From NCBI RefSeq assembly GCF_029767755.1, contig NZ_JARUQS010000001.1:1054001-1118000 (forward strand): a stretch of DNA of 64,000 bases. Direction: 5' to 3'. Origin of the DNA: Thiomicrorhabdus sp. zzn3. Lineage in GTDB: Bacteria; Pseudomonadota; Gammaproteobacteria; Thiomicrospirales; Thiomicrospiraceae. Shown here one piece after another: positions 8,065-15,906 of the stretch. The notes under the pieces were generated by a model. The model made no database searches and was not told where the DNA came from. It was given only the letters and a program-made list of their open reading frames with translations. The position numbers and the translations under genes are program-made. The first letter of the stretch is position 1; the number at the start of each line of letters is the position of its first letter.

Positions 8065-9126
8065 ATGTCAGAAACAATACAAGCTAGCAAGCACCCCCTA
8101 TCAAGTGCCTCACAATTCAGTGTCGCTCCTATGCTCGACTGGACGGACAGGCACTGCCGATATTTTCACCGTCAACTTTCCCAACAGGCCTGGTTGTACT
8201 CCGAAATGGTTACTACCGGAGCATTGATTTACGGTAACAACTTGCCGCGCTTTCTTGGCCACCATCCGGATGAAGCCCCTGTGGTACTCCAACTGGGCGG
8301 CAGTGCACCGAAAGAGCTGGCTCAATGCGCGCAACTTGGCGAAGAGTGGGGGTATACGGAGATCAATTTGAATGTTGGCTGCCCCAGCGATCGGGTACAA
8401 AATAACATGATCGGTGCCTGTTTAATGGGGCATCCGGAACTGGTGGCTGAAAACGTCAATGAAATGAAAGCGGCCACCAAACTGCCCGTCACAGTGAAAT
8501 GCCGTATCGGCATTGATGACCAGGAATCGTTTGATTCCCTCTATCAGTTTTCCGCAGGGCTGGTTGAAGCCGGTGTCGACGGTTTAATCATTCATGCCCG
8601 CAAAGCGTGGCTGCAAGGACTTTCACCCAAAGAAAACCGTGAAATCCCACCATTACATTATGACTGGGTGCATCGTATTAAAGCTGAATTTCCGGATCTT
8701 CCGATTGCCGTCAATGGCGGTATCACCTCACCGCAAGAAGGTTTGCGCCACCGTCAAACCTATGAAGGCCTTCCGGCCGTCGATGGGGTCATGCTTGGCC
8801 GCGCCATCTATGAAAGGCCTTATCTGCTCAGCGAAGTGGATGCGCTCTACTACAACCGCCCCACAACAGTGCCGAGTCGAGAAGAGATCGTTGCCAAAAT
8901 GCTGCCGTACATTGAGAATCATTTATCCTCTGGTGGTAAGTTGATTCAGGTCACCCGTCATATGTTAGGATTATTTCACGGACTGCCCGGCGGGCGCATG
9001 TGGCGCAGACATCTGTCGCAAAACGCCTTTAAAGCCACTGCGGGTATCGATGTAGTAGAGCAAGCCTTAAAACTGGTTGAGGATGAACTTCAACGCATGC
9101 AGGAACGACAGGCACAGGAAGAATGA
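8065..9126 (+). CDS. dusA: tRNA-dihydrouridine synthase A
   Basis: FMN enzyme that reduces uridines 20/20a in the D-loop of tRNAs. The 353-residue product begins its core with FSVAPMLDWTDRHCRYF, as in E. coli DusA. The active-site motif is NLNVGCPSDRVQN, with the catalytic Cys, and the FMN phosphate site is VNGGITS near residue 217. The start at 8065 leaves about 20 residues before the core, usual for DusA. There is no ribosome-binding site; a TATAAT box sits just upstream. The stop overlaps the xseA start (ATGA), so dusA-xseA-xseB are likely one transcript. An AACAGGCCTG copy lies within codons near base 8183. Confidence 0.94.
   Translation: MSETIQASKHPLSSASQFSVAPMLDWTDRHCRYFHRQLSQQAWLYSEMVTTGALIYGNNLPRFLGHHPDEAPVVLQLGGSAPKELAQCAQLGEEWGYTEINLNVGCPSDRVQNNMIGACLMGHPELVAENVNEMKAATKLPVTVKCRIGIDDQESFDSLYQFSAGLVEAGVDGLIIHARKAWLQGLSPKENREIPPLHYDWVHRIKAEFPDLPIAVNGGITSPQEGLRHRQTYEGLPAVDGVMLGRAIYERPYLLSEVDALYYNRPTTVPSREEIVAKMLPYIENHLSSGGKLIQVTRHMLGLFHGLPGGRMWRRHLSQNAFKATAGIDVVEQALKLVEDELQRMQERQAQEE
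8183..8192 (+). repeat. AACAGGCCTG motif copy inside dusA
   Basis: Exact 10-mer, continued as GTTGTA, encoding part of the QQAWL stretch of DusA. Confidence 0.75.
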
Positions 9127-10763
9127 CAGCCACCATGACTTTTTTAGACGTTCCCTTTAAAGAGAAAGACCAAGCGAAAGCACTTGGTGCTCGCTGGGAT
9201 AATATCAGTCGAAAATGGTATGTGCCGTCCGAGCTGCATGAGCAACTTGATCAATTTGCACGCTGGCTGCCACAAAGCCAGACAGGCACTGCACCGCAAC
9301 CCCTCCCTGCCAATCCAAGCTCATTGAATCTGAACTTGAATCCGGATAATGAAGAAGAGAAGGGGACGCGACTTTCGATTGTGCTCCGACGCATCCAGAA
9401 TGCTCTGCGTTCACAATTTCCCGGAGCCATTTGGGTCATTGCCGAAATTGCCAATCTCAACCAGAATCGCGGCCATATCTATTTGGAGCTGAGTGAAACC
9501 AATGAGCAGGGACAAACCCTAGCGAGCTGTCGTGCCATGATCTGGCAAAGCCAGGTACAACGTTTACTGGAACGTTTCCAACAAGAAACCGGTTCGCAAC
9601 TGGCTGTAGGACAAAAAGTTCTGCTTTTGGCCGAAGTCAACTTTCACGAACAATACGGCTTCTCGCTGGTCATTCAAGATATTGATCCCAGCTTTACTCT
9701 TGGAGAGCTGGAAGCCAATCTGAACGCGATTCGCAAGCAGCTAATTGCAGAGCAACTTTACAATCTCAACAAACAATTTAGCCTGCCGGATGATTTTTTT
9801 CGGATTGCGGTCATTGCGCCTCCCGCAGCAGCGGGCCTAGGTGATTTTCGGGCGGATGCAGACGCACTGCAAAAAGCTGGCGTGTGTGAGTTCAAATACT
9901 TCTACAGCGCCTTTCAGGGCGAACAGGTTGAAGCCGAATTCCTTGCGGCGTTTGACGCCATTGCTGCATTGCATGCTACCAATCCGTTTGACGCACTGGT
10001 GATTATCCGCGGAGGCGGCGCCAAACTGGATTTAAACATGCTCAATCTGTATGCCGTCGCACGCCGGGTTTGTGAAGCTAAACTACCAGTGATGACAGGT
10101 ATCGGTCATGAGCGAGATCACACTATTTTGGATGAAGTGGCGAGCTGTCGCTACGACACCCCCAGTAAAGTCATCGCCGATATTCGTCATCATATTTTCC
10201 AACAAGCGCAGTCTGGCAAACAACACTGGAAACAGATTGAACAGGCCAGTCAGCTTTTGGTCAAACGCTATCTGCATCAACTGGACCAACTGGACCACAC
10301 CATTCAACAAAACAGCCGCTCCAGCCTTTACCTGTGGAAAGACAAACTCACTTCGCTGAAATACCAGTTACAACAGCAGGGACAACGCAAACTGCAGACC
10401 ACCGAACAGAAACTGCAACAGCTGCAACAAACCCTAGAAAATCAAATCAGCAATCAGCTTAACCAGTTTAAAAACGTGATTGAACAACAGCAAGAAAGAG
10501 TCCATCAGGAAGCAAAGAGGGCGCTAAAACACAATCACAACCAGATCATTCAATGGATCGCCTTTGTGCTCAGCTCAGGCCCTAAAACACAACTTAACCG
10601 TGGTTTCGCAATTGTTAAAAACCCTGAGGGCACCCCGATCAAGACCGCCCACGAAGCCAAAAAATCGCAACATCTCGAGCTGCAATTTATTGACGGCAAC
10701 ATACACGCAGTAGTACCTAAAGACGCTGAAGTGCAGCCCAATAAAAACGATCTGAAAAGTTAG
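9123..10763 (+). CDS. xseA: Exodeoxyribonuclease VII large subunit with N-terminal DUF5710-like domain
   Basis: Catalytic subunit of the ExoVII nuclease, which degrades single-stranded DNA to short oligonucleotides. At 546 residues it is longer than the usual 400-460. Residues 5-48 form an extra domain with LDVPFKEKDQAKALGARW and KWYVP, matching the DUF5710 family seen on plasmid primases. The OB-fold begins near residue 85 (LSIVLRRIQNALRSQF). The core carries VIIRGGGAKLDLN, TGIGHERDHT and DTPSKVI, and a long Gln-rich coiled coil with the C-terminal LNRGFAIV motif follows. The start overlaps the dusA stop; an ATG at 9135 is possible. xseB follows by 48 bases. The added domain may bind nucleic acid; that is inference. 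Confidence 0.92.
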   Translation: MTATMTFLDVPFKEKDQAKALGARWDNISRKWYVPSELHEQLDQFARWLPQSQTGTAPQPLPANPSSLNLNLNPDNEEEKGTRLSIVLRRIQNALRSQFPGAIWVIAEIANLNQNRGHIYLELSETNEQGQTLASCRAMIWQSQVQRLLERFQQETGSQLAVGQKVLLLAEVNFHEQYGFSLVIQDIDPSFTLGELEANLNAIRKQLIAEQLYNLNKQFSLPDDFFRIAVIAPPAAAGLGDFRADADALQKAGVCEFKYFYSAFQGEQVEAEFLAAFDAIAALHATNPFDALVIIRGGGAKLDLNMLNLYAVARRVCEAKLPVMTGIGHERDHTILDEVASCRYDTPSKVIADIRHHIFQQAQSGKQHWKQIEQASQLLVKRYLHQLDQLDHTIQQNSRSSLYLWKDKLTSLKYQLQQQGQRKLQTTEQKLQQLQQTLENQISNQLNQFKNVIEQQQERVHQEAKRALKHNHNQIIQWIAFVLSSGPKTQLNRGFAIVKNPEGTPIKTAHEAKKSQHLELQFIDGNIHAVVPKDAEVQPNKNDLKS

Positions 10764-10811
10764 ATACAATTAAAATTCAAACAGTTAACCATGAAACCTA
10801 AAGAGGATTAT

Positions 10812-11042
10812 ATGAGCGAAACAAGTCCATCAGCCGAAAGCTTCAAAGCTAATTACGCCAAGCTCCAGGAAATTGCACAAAAACTCTCCAATACTGAAGA
10901 GGTCGATATTGACGAACTCGTCCCCATGGTCGATGAAGCAACACGCGCCTATCAACTGTGCAAATCGCGGATCGAAGCGGTTGAAAGCGCACTGAGCAAA
11001 CGTCTGGAATCCAGTAGCGAGAATTCAGACACCAAAGACTAA
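10812..11042 (+). CDS. xseB: Exodeoxyribonuclease VII small subunit
   Basis: Non-catalytic subunit that wraps the XseA coiled coil to form active ExoVII. The 76-residue product is a typical short helical hairpin (YAKLQEIAQKLSN, then LVPMVDEATRAYQLCKSRIEAVE) with an acidic tail. The ATG at 10812 is chosen because AAGAGG lies 5 bases upstream; the in-frame ATG at 10791 precedes that site. Separate but adjacent xseA and xseB is less common than distant loci and supports co-expression. Confidence 0.92.
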   Translation: MSETSPSAESFKANYAKLQEIAQKLSNTEEVDIDELVPMVDEATRAYQLCKSRIEAVESALSKRLESSSENSDTKD

Positions 11043-11103
11043 CGACCCTATATATAAATATTGATATAAGCAAACACATACGAAAACAACAAGAAGCGCA
11101 AAG

Positions 11104-11466
11104 ATGACCACTGCAACTATCTACCACAATCCTCGCTGCTCAAAAAGCCGCAACAGCCTAAAACTGCTTCAGGAACACGGAATTGAAGTCAATGAAGTGC
11201 GCTATCTGGAGTCGCCGCCAAACAAGAAAGAACTTAAGGAACTGTGCGACATGATGCAAGTCAAACCGCTTGACATCACTCGTAGCGGAGAAAGCCTATT
11301 TAAAGAACTCGGCTTAAGCAAAAGTGATGATCGCACTGACGATGAATGGCTGGAGATTCTGGTTCAAAACCCGAAACTGATTGAACGCCCGATCGTGCGC
11401 ATGGCTGACCGAGCTGTTATGGGCAGACCACCCGAAAACATTTTAAAATTGCTTAAAATTAATTAA
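11104..11466 (+). CDS. arsC: ArsC-family arsenate reductase (glutaredoxin-dependent type)
   Basis: Thioredoxin-fold protein of 120 residues. The N-terminal motif YHNPRCSKSRNSL contains the reactive Cys of the glutaredoxin-linked ArsC family, and RPIVRMADRAVMGRPPE supplies the conserved C-terminal arginines. Family members reduce arsenate to arsenite using glutathione and glutaredoxin. Many chromosomal copies without an ars operon, including YffB/Spx-like relatives, have unproven roles, and no arsB/arsR lies nearby. It follows xseB by 61 bases and may share its transcript. Confidence 0.85.
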   Translation: MTTATIYHNPRCSKSRNSLKLLQEHGIEVNEVRYLESPPNKKELKELCDMMQVKPLDITRSGESLFKELGLSKSDDRTDDEWLEILVQNPKLIERPIVRMADRAVMGRPPENILKLLKIN

Positions 11467-11540
11467 CCCATATCGTCGACAAACACACCGGATTCTCTCT
11501 ATATCAGCAGGCCAGCCCAATCCTTCAATTTTCAAATCTG

Positions 11541-11550
11541 AACAGGCCTG
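11541..11550 (+). repeat. AACAGGCCTG motif copy, between convergent genes
   Basis: Exact 10-mer preceded by CTG and followed by CAAGCAA, in the gap after arsC. Confidence 0.8.
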
Positions 11551-11720
11551 CAAGCAACAATCATAAACTCTCGAAATCGCTCGAACACCAAAACCGACAA
11601 AAGCAGTAGAGGTGCTGTGCACACCACATAAACCACACTCAATACAATTTAACATAATATATATTATGCGAACATATATTCAGACTAGCATTTCAAACCA
11701 GGGGATATTTTAGGCATAAA

Positions 11721-11748
11721 AAAACCGGGATCGACGCTCCCGGTTTTG
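11721..11748. terminator. Bidirectional terminator
   Basis: A stem AAAACCGGGA / TCCCGGTTTT with loop TCGACGC, flanked by A and T runs on both sides. It can serve arsC on the plus strand and the membrane protein on the minus strand. Confidence 0.88.
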
Positions 11749-11770
11749 ATTAACGCAATCTCTGCTTAAC

Positions 11771-12217
11771 TTAAGCGCCACTGACTGGCAATGCAACGAA
11801 CAAAATCAGCTCAATCACACCAACTACCACTGGATACCATGCTTTTTCAACATGCTGGCTCATCGCCTTCAACCCTAAAGCGATCCCACCAATCGCCAAA
11901 ACATAAGCCACCGGCGCCAGTAGAATGGATATAAATAACAATGGTGCCAAGGCAACTAACACCCAGCTTGCAGTCACACTATTATTTGGATTATAGGTTT
12001 TGGTATTACGCATATCATCAGGCGTAGAACTTGATGACTGCAAACGGGCAAAGATCGTATTCACGTCCGCATCACTTAATTCATCCTGAACCACTTCAAT
12101 ATCTGTCATCCCAGTAGTAATTTTTTTATTTTTATACAAGGACTTAACCAGATCATCCCACACTGCATCGTCGGGCAATTGATCAACCAGTTGATGCGCT
12201 TCTTCTTTAATAGACAT
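11771..12217 (-). CDS. Membrane protein with antitoxin-like N-terminal region
   Basis: A 148-residue protein not firmly recognised. The first 45 residues (KEEAHQLVDQLPDDAVWDDL, then LYKNKKITTGMTDIEV) look like the short addiction-module antitoxins with the LPDDAxWDDL pattern. A polar linker follows to about residue 78. Two or three hydrophobic helices fill the rest (VLVALAPLLFISILLAPVAY, ALGLKAM, VVVGVIELILFVALPV). GGAGGAG lies about 5 bases before the ATG, so the start is secure. It stands alone between arsC (convergent) and rpoN (divergent), and no toxin gene is adjacent. A soluble regulatory head on a membrane anchor is one reading; function unknown. Confidence 0.8.
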   Translation of the reverse strand: MSIKEEAHQLVDQLPDDAVWDDLVKSLYKNKKITTGMTDIEVVQDELSDADVNTIFARLQSSSSTPDDMRNTKTYNPNNSVTASWVLVALAPLLFISILLAPVAYVLAIGGIALGLKAMSQHVEKAWYPVVVGVIELILFVALPVSGA

Positions 12218-12551
12218 TGTGCTCCTCCAAGCGATTTAACTAAGGTTCAGGCAAAAGTTTATGTGCGTTACTACCGGCACAATCTATGCCAGATAGCACT
12301 ATAATATTCATTAAACAGGTTTTGCATCGACTTTTTCTGATATTAAATATCACAATAAAGCCATTGAAACGCCCGATAACATTACCTTTTAAGCCATTTT
12401 CGATTATTATATCTTTATACTTTAAATTTACCAGATGGCGATCATTATGATGCTATAAGTTATAAACTTAGTCATTTTAAATTAATAGTCTCGCCCTCTT
12501 TCTCTAACTCAGACGTACCTTAAGGATGTGTGTAATTAGGAGTTTCTCTGC
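12218..12551. other. Intergenic region upstream of rpoN and the divergent membrane gene
   Basis: No gene is seen. The stretch is AT-rich and must hold the promoters of both divergent genes. A TATAAT-like box faces rpoN near 12299 and another faces the minus strand near 12410; neither has a convincing -35. A dyad TAAGTT-ATA-AACTTA (12456-12470) could be an operator. Confidence 0.5.
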
Positions 12552-14045
12552 ATGGCACTGATGCCGGGTTTACAAATCAATGTTGGCCAACAGCTCAAGC
12601 TAACACCACAGCTGCAGCAATCCATTAAAATCCTTCAATACTCTGCGCTTGAAGTTCAGCAGACGATTGAAGCGACGCTGGAAACCAACTATATGCTGGA
12701 GGTGGATGAAGACACACTTTCTGAAGATGATTTACTGGGCACAGAAGACAAGCCTGAAACGGAGTCCACAGACACCAGTAGCGATGAACAACCGTTAGAT
12801 ATCAATAATGACAACAACCTTTCTGAAGATTTGGAGATCGATTGCAACTGGGATGAAGTTTACAGTGATTTCAGCTCAGCAAAACCCACCACTTCAAGCG
12901 AAGAATTTGTCAGCGCGGAAAACTACACCTCGGAAGAAACCTCTCTTCACGACCACCTTTATTGGCAATCTGACATCTACCCTTGGAATGAACCAGAAGA
13001 CGTCATCGCAGACTTTATCATCGACGACATTAATGATGAAGGCTACCTGAGCACTCCGCTTCCTGAGTTACTTGAGGCGATTCAAGCACAATACTCAGGC
13101 ACTGAATTTACGCTTGAAATGCTGGAAAAGGTTCTGCAGGTTATTCAACAATTTGAACCGACCGGCGTTGGTGCGCGTGATGTACAGGAGTCTCTGCTTT
13201 TACAACTGGCAAATATGGCACAAACCCCCTATGTTGTGACCGCCAGACAGCTCATTAGAGAGCATTTCGACTGGCTGTCATTCCATGACCACAAACGTAT
13301 TAAGAAAATGTACGGCCTTAACGATGATGAGCTCACACAACTGCTTAAACTCATCCAGTCGTTAAATCCGCGTCCCGGGCGTGATTTCTCTCCTGAAAGC
13401 TCAGAAATCATCATTCCAGATCTGCGCCTTAAACGCACCAAAGAAGGCTGGTTGGTTGAACTGAACAGCGATGCCTTTCCGCGCCTAAAGGTTAACAGCA
13501 CCTACATTGATTTGACCAATAATTTGGATGACAGCGAGCAATCTAAAAAGATTAAAGAGCAGTTGCTCGAGGCCAAAGGGTTAATTAAAAGTATCCACAG
13601 CCGTGGTGAGACCCTGCTTAAAGTGGGCAGTTTCATTGTTGAACGACAGCAGGCGTTTTTTGAAGAAGGCGAACAAGCGATGCAACCGCTGGTGTTACGC
13701 GACGTTGCTGAACATCTTAATCTGCACGAATCGACCATTTCACGTGCCACCAACCAAAAATATATTCAAACCCCGCGTGGCACCTTTGAATTGAAATATT
13801 TCTTCTCATCCGGTGTCAGCCAATATGGCAGCGCTGATCAATCCGCTACCGCGATTAAAGCGCACATTAAGTCACTGATCGACCAGGAAGACCCTAAAAA
13901 ACCGTTAAGTGACAGCAAATTAATGCAGCTTTTAGAAAGTGAAAAAGACATCAGTGTCGCGCGTCGCACCATTGCCAAGTACCGAGAAGCATTGGGAATT
14001 CCATCCTCAAGCGAACGCAAAAAACTTAATAAGTTCAAGCTCTAA
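12552..14045 (+). CDS. rpoN: RNA polymerase sigma-54 factor
   Basis: Directs RNA polymerase to -24/-12 promoters that need ATP-driven activators. The 497-residue protein has the Gln-rich region I (QQLKLTPQLQQSIKILQYS) and an acidic region II around residues 50-110. The core-binding and HTH domains follow, with the RpoN box ARRTIAKYRE at residues 470-479. AGGAG lies about ten bases before the ATG. In most gammaproteobacteria rpoN sits between lptB and hpf/ptsN; here it stands alone, followed by the cupin gene after 119 bases. Confidence 0.96.
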   Translation: MALMPGLQINVGQQLKLTPQLQQSIKILQYSALEVQQTIEATLETNYMLEVDEDTLSEDDLLGTEDKPETESTDTSSDEQPLDINNDNNLSEDLEIDCNWDEVYSDFSSAKPTTSSEEFVSAENYTSEETSLHDHLYWQSDIYPWNEPEDVIADFIIDDINDEGYLSTPLPELLEAIQAQYSGTEFTLEMLEKVLQVIQQFEPTGVGARDVQESLLLQLANMAQTPYVVTARQLIREHFDWLSFHDHKRIKKMYGLNDDELTQLLKLIQSLNPRPGRDFSPESSEIIIPDLRLKRTKEGWLVELNSDAFPRLKVNSTYIDLTNNLDDSEQSKKIKEQLLEAKGLIKSIHSRGETLLKVGSFIVERQQAFFEEGEQAMQPLVLRDVAEHLNLHESTISRATNQKYIQTPRGTFELKYFFSSGVSQYGSADQSATAIKAHIKSLIDQEDPKKPLSDSKLMQLLESEKDISVARRTIAKYREALGIPSSSERKKLNKFKL

Positions 14046-14066
14046 TCCCGAGTGTTTTACTTGGAA

Positions 14067-14100
14067 ATAGAGTGAATTTTTCTTACTTTCACTCTATAAT
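14067..14100 (+). other. Hairpin and overlapping TATAAT between rpoN and the cupin gene
   Basis: A 10-bp stem ATAGAGTGAA / TTCACTCTAT (14067-14097) lacks a T tract downstream. Its 3' arm overlaps a TATAAT hexamer (14095-14100) that could be the -10 box of the cupin-regulator-kinase operon. It may be a weak rpoN terminator, an operator dyad, or both. Confidence 0.4.
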
Positions 14101-14164
14101 CTAGGGCATTCAATCAAGATTAATATTAACAACCAAACTGTTTAGTTTTAAGGGGTTCAGCCGA

Positions 14165-15094
14165 ATGAATCGCATGAATGTAGAACAAATTCAACAAGCC
14201 GCTCAACAGCAGTGGGAACAACAAGCCGACTTCAAAGAATACATGTCGGCGGTCAACCCGCCAATGCCAAAGATCGATGTTGTTAGTTACGCGAGCAGCC
14301 TGCATGAACAGGGTGACACACGCATTATTCCTTTCGATCTGTCAAAACAGTTAGAGTGCAACTACCCTGCAACCTCTCCCAACCTGTTGGCCAATTTTAT
14401 CCGTATTTGCGATGGTGATTCCATAAAGACCGCAGCCAAAGCCACCTCGCAAATGTTTTACGTGATTCGCGGCAACGGTAAAACGCAAACCAAATTCGGA
14501 ACCATTGAATGGAAAACGGGTGACCTCTTTACCCTGCCTGCCGTTCCAGACGCTTTACACCATGCATCAAGTGACACGGCTATCTACTGGGTAACTGACA
14601 CGCCATTGCTTAGCTATCTGGGTGTTCAACCTACCGAAGAACGTTTTACTCCGGTTCTTTACACCAAAGAACGCTTAGATAATGAGCTGGCAGAAGTTCG
14701 TAAAGAAGGCTTGGGGCGTAACCGTACCGGCGTTCTCCTTGCCAACCCAAACTTTCCATTAACGATGACGCTAACTCATACCCTATGGTCTCTCTATAAC
14801 GCACTCCCGGCCGGCGTAAATCAAAAGCCACACCGCCACAACTCAATCGCTCTGGATTACTGCGTAGCCGCAGGACCAAATACCTATACACTGATAGGTA
14901 AAGAATTGGATGAAGACGGCAATATTGTGGATCCGATTAAAGCCATGTGGACCCCAGGCTCTGTTTTTATCACCCCTCCTGGCTGGTGGCACTCTCACCA
15001 CAACGAGTCTGATGAAGACGCGATTGTATTGCCTATCCAAGATGCGGGGCTTATCATGAACATGCAAGTTCTGGATTTCCAATACGTACGTTAA
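14165..15094 (+). CDS. Bicupin protein related to gentisate 1,2-dioxygenase
   Basis: A 309-residue two-domain cupin. The second barrel has the metal-site pattern KPHRHNSIALDYCV and FITPPGWWHSHHN near the C-terminus. The first barrel (YVIRGNGKTQTKFG, GDLFTLPAVPDALHH) keeps the fold but fewer ligands. Relatives include ring-cleaving gentisate or hydroxynaphthoate dioxygenases. No other aromatic-degradation gene is in the window, so the substrate is open. AAGGGG lies 9 bases before the ATG. The response regulator starts 26 bases after its stop, so it likely belongs to a three-gene unit with the two-component pair. Confidence 0.8.
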   Translation: MNRMNVEQIQQAAQQQWEQQADFKEYMSAVNPPMPKIDVVSYASSLHEQGDTRIIPFDLSKQLECNYPATSPNLLANFIRICDGDSIKTAAKATSQMFYVIRGNGKTQTKFGTIEWKTGDLFTLPAVPDALHHASSDTAIYWVTDTPLLSYLGVQPTEERFTPVLYTKERLDNELAEVRKEGLGRNRTGVLLANPNFPLTMTLTHTLWSLYNALPAGVNQKPHRHNSIALDYCVAAGPNTYTLIGKELDEDGNIVDPIKAMWTPGSVFITPPGWWHSHHNESDEDAIVLPIQDAGLIMNMQVLDFQYVR

Positions 15095-15120
15095 CCCAAA
15101 CAACGTCAGGCAGGTTGCAA

Positions 15121-15834
15121 ATGCAAAATACCGATTACACTATTGCTGTTATTGAAGACGATGCCATTCAACGTGAAACCTTAGTGACCGCTTTGGAACA
15201 GCAAGGTTTTCATGTCCAAGCTTTTGCCGACAGAGTATCGGCTGAAACTTATTTTGACCAAACTCTGCCTGATTTAGTCATTTCAGACATCATTTTGGGA
15301 CAAGAGATGGACGGTGGGTTTGACCTTGCAAAGCACCTGCTTAGCTTTAATCAACCCATCCCGATTATCTTCCTCTCAGAAAGACAATCTGAATTTGACA
15401 TCTATACCGGTCACGCATTAGGCGCCATCGACTATCTGCCCAAGCCAATCAGCCTCAATGTGCTGATCGTGAAGGTCAAAAACCTGCTTCGAATCACCAC
15501 CCCTTCCAAAGACAATGCCGCAAACCATGAAAAATCGGCGATTGAGAATTTGGAAATTGAACCCAATCAGTTCAAAGCCTATTGGCACGGAAAGCAACTC
15601 GATCTGACCGCTACCGAATTTGAAATGCTAAAGCAGTTTGCTGTGGCAGGAGAAGGCGGTGTTGTCACTTACGACACCTTACAATCATCAACCCAAGGCG
15701 TGGTAGAACGCAACACCATCAACACCCATATCTGCCGAATTCGTAATGCTTTTAAAAAGATCACGCCAGACTTTAATTTGATTCACAACGAATATGGCCG
15801 AGGTTATAGCTGGGAAAACAAACAAGAAAATTAA
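15121..15834 (+). CDS. Response regulator, OmpR-type winged helix (PdsR-like)
   Basis: A 237-residue transcription factor. The receiver domain opens with IAVIEDDAIQRETL, has the phospho-acceptor Asp in DLVISDIILG and the Lys in YLPKPIS. The C-terminal winged helix reads ATEFEMLKQF to INTHICRIRNAFKK. The segment GGFDLAKHL followed by PIIFLSERQSEFD closely recalls the proteobacterial dedicated sortase regulator family (PdsR). The ATG at 15121 follows AGGCAGG; an in-frame TTG at 15115 is less likely. The kinase follows after 72 bases and the cupin gene precedes it. No sortase gene is visible. Confidence 0.88.
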   Translation: MQNTDYTIAVIEDDAIQRETLVTALEQQGFHVQAFADRVSAETYFDQTLPDLVISDIILGQEMDGGFDLAKHLLSFNQPIPIIFLSERQSEFDIYTGHALGAIDYLPKPISLNVLIVKVKNLLRITTPSKDNAANHEKSAIENLEIEPNQFKAYWHGKQLDLTATEFEMLKQFAVAGEGGVVTYDTLQSSTQGVVERNTINTHICRIRNAFKKITPDFNLIHNEYGRGYSWENKQEN

Positions 15835-15906
15835 AGCCTTAACTTTATTTTATCTTGCTACTTCTACCAGCTCCGCCACCCTGCTGATTCAAACAAGGGA
15901 CATGCA

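Larger units (their letters stand above)
11467..11770. other. Intergenic region between convergent arsC and the 148-residue membrane protein
   Basis: No gene is seen. It holds an AACAGGCCTG copy (11541), a perfect 16-base palindrome CATAATATATATTATG (11653-11668) of unknown use, and a strong bidirectional terminator (11721-11748). The long spacing between GCAGGCC (11508) and GGCCTGC (11545) could form a weak stem around the motif. Confidence 0.6.
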
